Part shown: piece after piece, positions 51,715 through 62,607 of the stretch
Layout of the letters: the number at the start of each line of letters is the position of its first letter
Numbering within the stretch: position 1 is the first letter of the stretch
Assembly (NCBI GenBank): GCA_039654915.1
Contig: CM077597.1
Coordinates: 39,716,001-39,780,000 of the forward strand
DNA: 64,000 nt
Reading direction: 5' to 3'
Source of the DNA: Aquilaria yunnanensis
Taxonomy: Eukaryota > Streptophyta > Magnoliopsida > Malvales > Thymelaeaceae
Program-made: the position numbers and the translations under genes
The notes under the pieces: model-generated
Seen by the model: only the letters and a program-made list of their open reading frames with translations
Told to the model about the DNA's origin: nothing
Databases searched by the model: none

Positions 51715-52067
51715 CTATTGGGTTTCGGGAGCCAAACAGCGCAGCGGAATTTAACCGAAACCCTCCAGGATCCAAGTGAAACGGGGTAAACCGGGTGTTA
51801 AAAAATTTCATACCTAATTTTCGGTTGAGATCTCTCACTCAACTGTAGAGTCGAATCACAAAACCTGAACAGTTGACGTGTTCAGGCTCTCTATGGTATC
51901 CACACGAGCCTCTCGGGATCACCACGCTTCCACCACGTCCCGGCAGATGCATTTCTCTTGCGCTTGCAGTGCTAGCTTGTGTCCTCCAAGGAATTGCAAG
52001 AGAAGAGTGCGGCTGTCCTTTTGGGAGGCTAGGGCAAGGAAACCTGCGAATTTCTCACTTAAAAGTT

Positions 52068-52076
52068 GAATTTATA
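52068..52076 (-). promoter_or_regulatory. Candidate TATA box, 5' LTR
   Basis: TATAAATTC on the minus strand; this is the copy that would drive the element's transcript. It differs by one base from the 3' LTR. Motif evidence only. Confidence 0.45.
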
Positions 52077-52279
52077 GTGAGACTCAACTTCCAGGCCTAA
52101 TGGGTTTCAAAGCCCTAATCCAATTAGGATTTAATTTCGGGCTTAATAATGGCTCAACTCCTTGGCCCATTATTAATACGAAATTAAAGTGAAACCATAA
52201 CCCAAATAATTAGCCTATGCACTCTAATGATCCAAATAGCTCTATGTGTGTGACCCAATAGGCTCTTGCCATGTTGGCA

Positions 52280-52306
52280 ATGATCATAAATAACATTTAT
52301 GATCAT
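52280..52306. promoter_or_regulatory. Perfect 12-bp dyad in the copia 5' LTR
   Basis: The same ATGATCATAAAT-aac-ATTTATGATCAT dyad as at 45369-45395, upstream of the TATA motif in the sense direction. Confidence 0.6.
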
Positions 52307-53134
52307 AAGCAATGAGCGGTGTCTAGCAACACATCATTGCTACCCAAGTGACAAGATTGTCGGTGAATCGACTAAACCTTTATGATCATCACCGATATAT
52401 GCCATTGTCCCTTTGTCCAAGATATCAAGAATAAGCACAAGACATGGAATGTGTCACTCTCGTATAGCCCAATCTTTGGTTTCTTGATTTCCGAGTAGAC
52501 TAACTTAAACTGATGACATTGATATCATATATCAACTCATCGGAGCATGGCCATGCATTTTCTAAGTCTCACTCTATCAAGGGGCCCAAAGATATCACTC
52601 CCGTTACATAGGAGGGACAAATCCCATCTTGATCATACAAATCCCTCCGCATGATATGTGACATACCCAATGACCTCCTTCAAGTTCACTCAGTTACGAG
52701 CAACAAAGGAAAGTATCAAAGTATGTGACTCACATGTAGGGAACCTTGATGATCTTAGGTCGAAGGACTACATATACCATGATCACTATGAGAATCACTT
52801 ATGACACTCATATAACGATCCATGAAGTGTTCTCATGGTGGGTCGGTCCAGTACACAAGTTCTCCAACTTGTACCCATATGTAGACTACATATCTCATAT
52901 TAGTCTCCACATATGCTAGTCATTATGTATTATTGCAACCCGCTCCACAATAATGCTAGACTAGGGACGTTTAAGAATATCATTATTCTAGGGTTACAAT
53001 TATGTTTATTACGTTACGCAGAAATAAAACAACAAACATAATTGCTGGATTAATGCCTCAATAAAATATCATGACTCAATGTGCAAAAATACAATCATCT
53101 CATGATTGGCTTTTTTTTGGGCACAACACTAACG

Positions 53135-56100
53135 GTAAGTGTTTCCATTAAATCTATTTATGACTGATCCCATTTATTTTTAAACAAGTTGTGAATGTTT
53201 CCATTTCACTCTAAATAAGTTGTGAATGTTTCCATTTCATAGTAAACAAGTTGTTATTGTTTCCATTCTAAACTAGTTATGAATGTTTCTATTTCACTCC
53301 AAACAAGTTGTGAAAGTCTTCATTTCATTCTGAACAAGTTGTGAATGTTTTTATTTCGTTCTCAACAAGTTGTGAATGTTCCAACTCATTCTAAACAAGT
53401 TCTGAATAGTTATAATTCATTCTAAATAAGTTGTTAATGTTTCCATTCCATACTACTTATGACTGTTTCAATTTTATTCTAAACAAGTTGTGGATGCTTA
53501 CATTTCATTGTAAACAGGTTGTTAATGTTTGCATTTGAAACTAGCTGTGAGTGTTTCCACTCAAATTTTATTCTAAACAGCATCTGATTGTTTCCATTTG
53601 ATTCTAAACAAGTTGTGAATGTTTCCATTTGATTGTAAACAAGTTCTGAATGTTTCTATTTCATTCTAAACTAGTTTTTAATGTATCCATTCCAAACTAG
53701 TTGTGATTGTTTCTATTTCATTTTAAAGAAGTTATGAATGTTTTCATTTCATTATGAACAGTTTGTGAATGTTTCTATTTCATTCTAAATTAGTTGTGAA
53801 TGTTTTCATTCAAAACTAGTTGTGAATGTTCCCATTTATTTTTAAACAAGTTGTGAAAGTTTTCGTTTCATTCGAAACAACTTATGAACATTTCCATTTC
53901 ATTCAAAACAAATTCTTAATGTTTCTATTCCAAACCATTTTTGATTGTTTCCATTTCATTCTAAACAAGTTGTGATTGTTTTGATTCCATTTCAGCCAAT
54001 ACAAGTTGTTAATGTTTTAATTCTAAATTGGTCGTTAATGTTTCCATTTTATTCTAAGCAAGTTGTAAATGTTTGATTTCATTCTAAACATGTTGTAATT
54101 GTTTCCATTAAATCTAGTTGCGAGTGATGCCATTTCTTTTTAAACAAGTTGTGAATGTTTCCATTTTATTCTAAATAAGTTATGAATGTTTCCATTTCAT
54201 GCTAAACAAGTTGTTGATGTTTCCATTCCAAACTAGTTATGAATATTTTCATTTCACTCTAAACAAGTTGTAAATGTTTTCATTACCTTCTGAACAAGTT
54301 GTGACTGTTTTTATTTCATTCTCAAGAAGTTGTGAATGTTACCCAATTCATTCTAAACAAGTTCTAAATATTTCTAATTCATTCTAAACAAGTTGCTAAA
54401 TTTTCCCTTTCAAACTACTTGTGATTGTTTTAATTTCCTTCTAAACAAGTTCTGAACACTCACATTTCATTCTAAACTAGTTGTGATTGTTTCCATCTCA
54501 TTTTAAACAAGTTGTGAATGTTTCTATTCATTCAAAACTAGTTGTGAATGTTTCTATTTCATTCCAAACTAGTTGTGAATGTGTTTATTTCATTCCAAAC
54601 AAATTATGGACCTTTCCATTTCATTCCGAACTAGTTGTGAATGTTTCTATTTTATTCTAAACAAGTTGTGAATGTTCCCATTTCTTTCTAAACAAGTTGT
54701 GAACGTTTCCTTTCTAAACTAGGTCTAAATGTTTCCATTTCATTGTAAAGAACTTGTGATTGTTCCATTTGATTATAAACAAGTTGTGAATGTTTCCATT
54801 TTATTGTAAACAAGTTGTGAATGTTTCCATTTCATTATAAACTAGTTGTTAATGTATGCATTCTAAACTAGTTCTAAAAGTTTCTATTTCATTCAAAAAA
54901 ACTTGTGAATGTTTTCATTCAAAACTAGTTGTGAAAGTCCCTTTTTCTTTCTAAACAAGTTTTGAATGTTTCCATTTCAGTCTAGACAACTTGCAAACAT
55001 TTCTATTTCATTCAAAATAAGTTCTTAATGTTTCTATTCCATACTAGTTTTGATTGTTTCCATTTCATTCTAAACAACTAGTGATTGTTTTAATTTCATT
55101 CTAAACAAGTTGTGAATATTCTTTTTCATCCGATACAAGCTGTTAATGTTTCAATTCTAGATTGGTTGTGAACGTTTCCATTTTATTCTAAACAAGTTGT
55201 AAATGCTTCCAGTTTATTCTCAGCAAGTTGTGAATGTTTCTAGTTCATTCTCAAGAACCTGTGAATGTTTCCAATACATTCTAAACATGTTTTGAATGTT
55301 TCTAATTGATTCTAAACAAGTTGTTAATGTTTCCATTCCAAACTACTTGTGACTATTTCAATTTTATTCTGAACAAGTTGTGAATGCTAACATTTCATTC
55401 TAAACAATTTTTTAATGGTTCCATTCCAAACTAGTTGTGAATGTTTCCATTCAAAACTAGTTGTGAATGTTCACATTTCTTTCTATACAAGTTGTGATTA
55501 TTTCCGTTTGATTATAAACAAGTTATAAATGCTTCCAATTCACTCTACAGGAGTAGTTAATGTTTCAATTCCACTCTGGTTGTAAATGTTTCCACTTGAT
55601 TCTAAATAGGTTGTGATTGTTTCCATTTCTTTCTAAACAAGTTATGAATGTTTCCATTCCAAACTAGGTGTGAATGTTTCCATTTCATTGTAAACAATTT
55701 GTGATTGTTTCCATTTGATTCTAAACAAGTTGTGAATGTTTCCATTTTATTGCTAAGAAGTTATGAATGTTTAAATTTGATTCTAAACTAGTTCTTAATG
55801 TATCTATTCCAAACTAGCTATGAATGTTTCTATTTCATTTTGAAGAAGTTGTGATTTTTGATTTCATTGTAAATAGTTTGTGAATTTTCTATTTCATTCT
55901 AAACAAGTTGTGAATATTTCCATTCAAAACTAGTTGTGAATGTTCCCATTTCTTTCTAAACAAATTGTTAATGTTCCCACTTCATTCTAAACAAGTTGCA
56001 AATGTTTCTGTTTCATTCGAAACAAGTTCTTAATGCTTCTATTGCAAAATAGTTTTGAATGTTTCCATTTTTTTCTAAACAAGTTTTGATTGTTTTAATT

Positions 56101-57260
56101 TTATTCTAAACAAGTTGTGAAGGTTTGCATTTTATTTGATACAAGTTGTTAATGTTCCAATTCTAAATTGGTTGTGAATCTTCCCATTTTATTCTAAACA
56201 AGTTGTAAATATTTTATTTCATTCTAAACATAATGTAGTTGTTCCCATTAAATCTAGTTGTGAGTGATCCCATTTCTTTTAAACAAATTGTGAATATTTC
56301 CATTTCATGCCAAATAAGTTGCTCATGTTTCCATTCTAAACTAGTTATGAATGTTTCCATTTCACTCTAAACAAGTTGGGAATGTTTTCATTTCATTTTG
56401 AACAACTTGTGAATGTTTTTGTTTCATTCTGAAGAAGTTGTGAATGTTCTCAATTTATTATAAACAAGTTTTGAAAATTTATAATTCATTCTAAATAAGT
56501 TCTTAATGTTTCCATTCCAAACTACTTGTGAATGTTTCAATTTTATTCTAAACAAGTTTTGAATGCTTATATTTCATTCTAAACAGGTTGTTAATGTTTC
56601 CATTTCAAACTAGCTATGAATGTTTCCATTCAAATCTAGTTGTGAATGTTTCTATTTGATTCTAAACAAGTTGTAAATATTTCCAATTCCCTCTAAATCA
56701 GTTGCTAATGTTCCAATTCCAAACTAGTTGTGAATGTTTCCTTTCTAAACTAGTTGTAAATGTTTCCATTTCATTGTAAACAACTTGTGATTGTTTCTAT
56801 TTGATTCTAAACAAGTTGTAAATGTTTCAACTTGATTGTGAACAAGTTGTGAATGTTTCCATTACATTCTAACTAGTTGTTAATGTATCCATTGTAAACT
56901 AGATGTGAATGTTTCTGTTTCATTCTAAAAAAGTTATTTGTGTTTTCATTTCATTGTAAATAGTTTGTGAATGTTTCTATTTCATTCTAAATAGGTTGTG
57001 AATGTTTTCATTCAAAACTAGTTGTGAATGTTCCCTTTTCTTTCTAAACAAGTTGTGAATGTTTCCATTTCAATCTAAACAACTTGCGAATGTTTCCAAT
57101 TCATTCAAAACAAGTTCTTAATGTTTCTATTCCAAACTAGTTTTGATTGTTTCCATTTCATTCTAAACATGTTGTGAATGTTTCCTTGTCATCCGATACA
57201 ATTTGTTATTGTTTCAATTCTAAATTGATTGTGAATGTTTCCATTTTATTCTAAACAAGT
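53135..57260 (+). repeat. Satellite block E and right edge of the array
   Basis: About 4.1 kb of the same satellite. It begins with the right copy of the copia TSD (GTAAG, 53135-53139) and joins block D in register. The ATTAAATCTAG marker is near 53148, 54108 and 56248, keeping the spacing of roughly 1.0-1.1 kb. A clean 26-bp monomer is 55428-55453. The array stops abruptly at 57260, inside a monomer, against gypsy leader sequence. Confidence 0.93.
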
Positions 57261-57788
57261 CTTCTTCCACTTGGATTTCTCCTAGCTTCATCTTCCTCCT
57301 CAATAGTTTCATCATTTGTGTCTTCTAAGCTTCCAAAAAGAACATATTCACATGTGTTCCTAGTATCCTATTTTGGTTGTTCTTGTGCATCTCGAAGTGG
57401 TTCTATTGGAGCTACTTGGACTCGCTGTTGTTGTCCTTGAATCAGCCTCATTAAGTTTTCATTGATTAGAGCTAAGTTCCTGTGAAACTCCAACAAAACC
57501 TGAGGCACTTCAGGGTTTGGTACCCCCTGTTGCCCTTCATTCCCTCTATTCTATCAATTTCATTATTGCCTAAAGTCAGTAGCATGCCTTCGAGGTGGTT
57601 CCCCTTTCCTTGAGGCAACCCTGTTTACTTCCTGCCTTGATGATTCATCATAGAGCACATATAAAGATCATAGGTATTACAATGGTACTTGACACTAGCA
57701 GTTGACCAAACTGAGTTCATATATGCAAATGCATGCAAAGCAACTATATGCTATGTACATGTATAAACCACACTCTGATACCAACTTC
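57261..57788 (-). mobile_element. Truncated gypsy leader (second element)
   Basis: About 0.5 kb homologous to 63255-63725, that is, the sequence just downstream of a gypsy 5' LTR in the minus-strand sense. It includes the PBS at 57772-57783. It therefore belongs to an element whose 5' LTR is 57789-60274 and whose body has been lost, cut at 57260 by satellite. The first 70 bp or so do not align with the right copy and may be leader or gag sequence deleted there. No open frame of value. Confidence 0.82.
57772..57783 (-). other. Primer-binding site, truncated gypsy element
   Basis: TGGTATCAGAGT on the minus strand, one mismatch from the tRNA-iMet complement, 5 bp from the LTR end. Its presence on this side shows that the adjacent LTR serves as a 5' LTR for sequence to the left. 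Confidence 0.85.
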
Positions 57789-60274
57789 TGTTACTCACTC
57801 CGGGGTAGTCCAATTATGGTGCCAAAATTGTGCATTTAGACTCCCAAGATTGGTAATGTTCTGTAGGCCATCAAAACACCACCCTTAGTTTACATACCCA
57901 AGTGACCCTCTTGGGCACTATGTAAGCACATGCATATTGGTTCAACCATCACACACATATTCACATTTCATGCACACTATGGCAGAAAAGAAGGAAAAGA
58001 CTAGCACAAGTCTTACTCTTGGCTACCACACATTAGGCAATCTTGTTAAGTTCTAGTGACAAGCCACTACACCTGTAACTTCCACTAATAAACTGTATCA
58101 TTCTAGCCATGTACCCCCATGTTTTCTTTTCTCCATTATCAAGTAGAGACTTACGGTAAGCCAAGGAATTTTTTTTAAATCAATAGCCCATCTATGTTCC
58201 AAGTTATGAATTGTTGAAGTTGGTTACAAAATTTTGACCAAATGAACAGTAACTCAGCCAACTTTGCAACATCATATCCTTGGCTATAGGACTCTAAAAC
58301 CATAAATTTTAAATCCCAATTAACCCTCTAGATGTGCTCTAGTTGTGGTCAAAATTTCATACCAAGATTCATTCTACACGGGGAGATATAGAACTTTAAA
58401 TCCAGAGTCAAAATTCTGGTCACTTTATGACCATTTTGCCCATACAAAATTTCATGGCTGCGAAAACACTTCATTCACAAGGGGAAAAACCACCAAAGAT
58501 ATCCCATATATGTCCATTACAAATAGGAATTACATTCCCTTGCTTTTTACAACTTTATGTGGCCAAAACAGAATTTACAATTAAGCAGCCCATCATTCAC
58601 ACTTAGGCAGCTTTGCACCACATCATTTACATAGCCAAAACATTACTCAAATGTTCACATACTAGTCTCATTTTACATACACTACATGTAAATGCACACA
58701 TGGACTACATAATGGTCTTAACATAGCTCAAAACACACCCTAAGTTACAGGAATGCCTGAGACACAATGGACCGCAGAATAGGATGCTGGACAGCTGCTG
58801 CACAACACAATAAGTACCACCATTAAAAATACCAAATGTGCTCCTAAAATCACCAAAATTTCCAGATCATAACTAGACATATGGACGTTTATGTACCTGA
58901 AATTTTAGATTAAAAATCAAACCACAAAGGTTAGTTTGAAGGTGATCTTTCAGCTGGATCTGAAATGACAAAATTGAGGGGAGTAAGTTTCATTGAGAAA
59001 CTTACTAAGGGTAACACTTGGATTCAGTAGACAATGTGACCCTCATTAAAACCTACATCCAAAGACACTAAAACAAAAAAACCACAATGCATATATACAA
59101 GATATGGCAACCAAGTGCAGCAGCCATTCACAACCAACAAACACATGAAATGCAGTAGCAACAATAACCATAGATTAGTCCATAAAACATGCAATAAACA
59201 TAAATAAATCACTATGGCAGCCCTCCTCAAGCTAATGCTTGGTCTTAGGAGGATTTTAACACTAGTTAGTACTAACTTTGAGCTCTAGAAACCCTCATTT
59301 CACTGCCATCTTTGTGCACTTGACAATAGGCCGCAAAACCTTCAATAAGTGCACTCCTCTCACTAAGCTTGTTTCATCAAGCTCAAGGTTCTCTTCCAAG
59401 CTTAGCCCTAGCTCCATGGATGTTTGAAAATTTCAAAAAACATTCCGTGAGAGCAAGAGAACCCTTACCAAAGTGTTTAGGCAAAAAATCAAGCTTAAAC
59501 CTTGAAGTATCCAAGAAATAGCTCTAGTTTGCTTTCAATTGCTTCCTTTTACCTTCAATTTCAATCAATTGTAAGTTTGAAGGTGTCATGGCTATAGAGG
59601 AAGTATGGTTATGTTCTTGGGCTGGGGGAGGACGAAAACGAGAGAGGGATAAGTGATTTGGCCACTTAAATGGCCTTAAATGAGCTTAAGGGCACAAAAC
59701 ACACTTAACAACCTTAACCTTGCTTTATCTCATTTTCTTTCTCACTAATTATGGTTTCTTCATATTAAACTCATTGGTACACATGTGCCCAACTTTTTTG
59801 AATAATTATCAAGCCTTGGCTGCCTCCCCCATGGTGGGATAACCCCACAATTCCACCCTTAGACTTAAGTCAAAAGCTTGAACACCTTAAGGTTTACACT
59901 AGGACATTTAGGTCCTTAATGCCTTTAGTGTTTCCTTTGTCCAAACTTATCTTCCATTAGCAATTTGGTCCTTTAATAGCACTTTCATACCATTTATATC
60001 CTTCCTATAACTCTCTAAATCTCTTCCTTGAAAGTTTTGCAATTGAGTACCTGAATTTCCAAAACCATAGAAAAAAGTCCGTAGGTTGCTTGACAAACAA
60101 GCAATCATTTAGGCTTTTCTTAGGGGCCAAGTTACCAACTTGGAACACTTTTAAGGAGGTGTTGATCATGCCTTTTACCCCCCACACTTCAATCACTATG
60201 GTGCGAATTACACAATATAATGGTTTTTAGCCATTTTGACACTTGTAATTCTCCCATTTTGTGAGGTGGTAACA
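57789..60274 (-). mobile_element. Ty3/gypsy LTR, full length, shared by two elements
   Basis: A 2486-bp LTR with sense start TGTTACCACC at 60274 and sense end TAACA at 57789. A polypurine tract lies on its upstream side (60275-60288) and a PBS plus leader on its downstream side, so it is at once the 3' LTR of the body to the right and the 5' LTR of the remnant to the left. It differs from the partial LTR at 63726-64000 at roughly 9% of sites by eye. Frames at 58345-58584, 59024-59230 and 60005-60196 have no recognisable product. Confidence 0.9.
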
Positions 60275-60288
60275 ACCCTCCCCCCTTT
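60275..60288 (-). other. Polypurine tract of the gypsy element
   Basis: AAAGGGGGGAGGGT on the minus strand immediately before the LTR start TGTTACC. Correct place and composition for the plus-strand primer. Confidence 0.85.
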
Positions 60289-60448
60289 AAAAAATTTTTT
60301 CCTCCAAAATAGCCTTTAGCATCGGGTATTCTTCAGGATACCTTTACATAAGGTCTTTTTCAGTTTCCCAGGTTGCTTCTCTTTCAGAGTGGTGTGACCA
60401 CTGAACTTTAACCATGGGAATATGTTTGTTTCTTAACCTTCTGGTATC

Positions 60449-60772
60449 CTAGGCTAAGATAGCTATAGGTTTCTTTTCATATGTCAAGTTAGGTTCCAAT
60501 TGTATGTCTTCCACTACAATAGCATGTTTTGTATCCAATAGACACTTCTTAAGCATACTGATGTGAAAAACATTATGAACACTTGACATGCTTGGCGGTA
60601 GAGCTAACCTGTATGCTACCTTGCCAACTCTGTCCAAGATCTCATAAGGACCGATGTATCTTGGAGCTAACTTGGTTCTACTGCCAAATCTGACAGTGCC
60701 TTTGGTTGGTGTAACTTTCAACCAAACATTGTCACCAAACTCAAATTCCAAGTCTCTCCTTCTTTTATTCAC
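60449..60772 (-). pseudogene. gypsy integrase C-terminal remnant
   Basis: 107 codons with the conserved tail of gypsy integrase: NKRRRDLEFEFGDNVWLKV, then GSRTKLAPRYIGPYEIL and VFHISMLKK. This part binds DNA nonspecifically. The catalytic D,D,E core that should precede it is absent: just upstream (60780-60830) the reading is of the N-terminal zinc-binding region, so a deletion joins the two. I see no clear chromodomain after it before the PPT. Confidence 0.88.
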
Positions 60773-60894
60773 ATAGGTTGTGGTTCTTTAGGGATATAGA
60801 GTCGATCCTTGAAGTACAGTAATCCTTTCTTGTAAGTAAAAGATTTATACAAAGAACCTTTTTCCCCTCCTGATATCCTTTATAGTCTTTGGTC

Positions 60895-61127
60895 TTTCCC
60901 ACTCTTGCACTACCTTCACCTTTTTAACGTATGCCTTAAAGCCTTGTACATCCATGATGTGTCCTAGGAAAGACATTTCACTTATCCAGAATTCACACTT
61001 GGATAACTTGGCATAAAGCTGATGTTCTAATAGGAGTCTTTAAGGCAATCTTCAGATGATGTTCATGTTCATTTTCATCCTTGGAACACACTAGGATGTC
61101 ATCACTAAACACAACCATAAATTTGTC
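60895..61127 (-). pseudogene. gypsy RT palm and thumb remnant
   Basis: Continues the RT frame after an in-frame TAG at 61128-61130. It shows FSDDILVCSK (the catalytic DD box; family usually has F-I/V-DD) followed by a decayed stretch in shifting frames with CEFWIS and FLGHI blocks. It is too short and broken to be listed as an open frame, but the homology is clear by eye. Confidence 0.75.
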
Positions 61128-61457
61128 CTAATGTGGTCTAAGCACCCTGTTCATCAGGTCCAGGAAAGCAGCTAGGGCATTAGTCAGACCAAATGGCATG
61201 ACTGTGTACTCATAATACCCATATCTGGTCCTAAATGCAGTCTTAGGAATGTCCTCTTCCTTTACTCTCAACTGGAAGTATCCAGATCTCAAATCAATCT
61301 TAGAGAAGATCTTAGCTCCTTTGAGTTGATCAAACAGATCCTCAATCCTAGAGAGTGGATACTTGTTCTTGATAGTCATTGCATTGAGCTTCCTGTAGTT
61401 AATGCGTAGTCTCAAAGATCCATCTTTCTTTTCACAAAGAGAACAGGAGCTCCCCAT
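61128..61457 (-). pseudogene. gypsy reverse transcriptase, fingers and palm
   Basis: The segment reads [34 protein letters not shown] (first catalytic Asp) and the MPFGLTNA block, all standard gypsy RT. The first ten or so residues are out of register, since the true frame comes from the upstream protease ORF through a one-base loss in an A-rich run near 61424-61432. It ends at a TAG where the family has a sense codon. Confidence 0.9.
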
Positions 61458-62230
61458 GGTGAAACACTTGGCCTTATGAACCCTTTTTCAAGAAGTTCAT
61501 CAAGTTGTTTCTTGAGCTCATTCATCTCTGTGATTGGCATTTTGTAAGGAGGTATGGATATTTGTCTAGCTTCTAATTGCAGCTTGATTTCAAACTCAAT
61601 CTCCCTTTGTGGAGGAATGGCGGGCAGATCTTTAGGAAAAACTTGTGGAAAGTCTCTCACTATCAGTATTCTGTCTACTTCCTCATCACAGTGCAATTCA
61701 TTCAATGCATAACAGTAATCATGCTCAGAAATCACAGGTATCTCATCTAGTACCTCTAGCTCCATGCCATGCATTTCATACACTAATTCCTTATAATTCA
61801 CTAATGCATGCACTTCACCATCAGGCAATGTGATTTCCCTGTTAGCACAATCAATTCTTATGTTATGCATAGCAAACCAATTCATACCCAACACTAAATC
61901 ATACTTAGGAATATCCAACACTAGCTGATTAGTCATAACCTTAGTCTTTCCTACTACTGGCTCACAATCCTTAGCTAGGTCATTAATGAAAAGACATTGA
62001 CTACCTGGTGTTTTTGCTAAGGAAATCCTAGGCATGATTTCAATAGATAATTTCATGGCATTAATAAATTTCTTAGACACTATAGACACAGATGCACCAG
62101 TATCAAACAGAACACTAACAGGCATACCATTAAGGTAAATGTTACCTCTTAGTGCTCCTCCCTGCTCTGATGTCTCTGGCCTCTCCACTTGGAAGACTCT
62201 GCCAGCTCTCTGCACTAGAGGCCGAGGCAC
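61412..62230 (-). pseudogene. gypsy protease and RT N-terminus
   Basis: 272 codons. The retropepsin active site DTGAS is at residues 43-47, and the second protease block YDLVLGMNW at about 110-118. From about residue 190 comes the RT entry region ([41 protein letters not shown]). It ends out of frame by a single-base loss, continuing at 61128-61457. Upstream the frame differs from gag, with stops between them. The protease would process the polyprotein in a competent element. Confidence 0.9.
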
Positions 62231-62379
62231 TGGAGGAACTGGCCTTTGCTATCCCTCCCTTGGTGCTCCACCTCTAGGTCCTGCCCAATAGGCCTTACTG
62301 TACCTTGGTCTTTTGGCCTCCTTTGAGTCTGTAGATAGTCTTTGATCTAATGATCCATGGATCCACATCTTAGACATGA

Positions 62380-62595
62380 TTAGGTTTCAAAATAGCAAGG
62401 TTTCTTTCCATGAAACTTCTTGCATTTAGGGCACCTTAGGCTAGGGAACTTCCCCTTGACCTTGCCCTCACCACCAAGAAGAGAATTCTTGGCAATTCCC
62501 TTGTTATGTGGTGGCTTCTTCTGCTTGCCTTCTGCCTGACTACTTTCCCCTAGTCCACTGGGAAAGTACTTAGTCTCATACTCCTCTTGCTCCAC
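62380..62595 (-). pseudogene. gypsy gag, nucleocapsid region
   Basis: 71 codons in the same frame as the gag capsid ORF, separated from it by one in-frame TAG (62608-62610). Rich in K and G, with CPKCKKFHGKKPC resembling the start of a zinc-binding motif; after the stop at 62380 the translation shows CLRCGSMDH, a degraded CCHC knuckle. Binds element RNA in a working copy. Confidence 0.8.
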
Positions 62596-62607
62596 TAATA
62601 GAGCTTT

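Larger units (their letters stand above)
44805..53134 (-). mobile_element. Complete Ty1/copia LTR retrotransposon
   Basis: An 8330-bp element on the minus strand with every structural part: 5' LTR (51716-53134), PBS, a leader of about 1.5 kb, gag-pol, polypurine tract and 3' LTR (44805-46223), and a perfect GTAAG target duplication. The order gag, protease, integrase, RT, RNase H defines the copia superfamily. The LTRs are both 1419 bp and I counted about ten substitutions and no net indel, so insertion is recent relative to the other LTRs here. Pol is broken by one stop (48662-48664) and single-base frameshifts near 48087-48093, 47661-47667 and 47261-47265, so the copy cannot make a full polyprotein. 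The RT frameshifts are absent from the older fragment at 42.6-43.7 kb, so they are private lesions or sequencing errors. Confidence 0.96.
51716..53134 (-). repeat. 5' LTR of the copia element
   Basis: 1419 bp, the promoter-bearing copy. Compared with the 3' LTR I see substitutions at the first dinucleotide (ta for tg), near 51799, 51950, 51964, 52041, 52069 and 52490, and at the last base (g for a), about ten in all. Both terminal dinucleotides in this copy are mutated (sense start CG, end TA, instead of TG...CA). Frames at 51873-52100 are antisense shadows. Confidence 0.95.

Noticed and set aside
61645..61833. Plus-strand ORFs over gypsy gag-pol (also 62744-62971)
   Set aside because: Antisense to clear gypsy protease and gag coding sequence.
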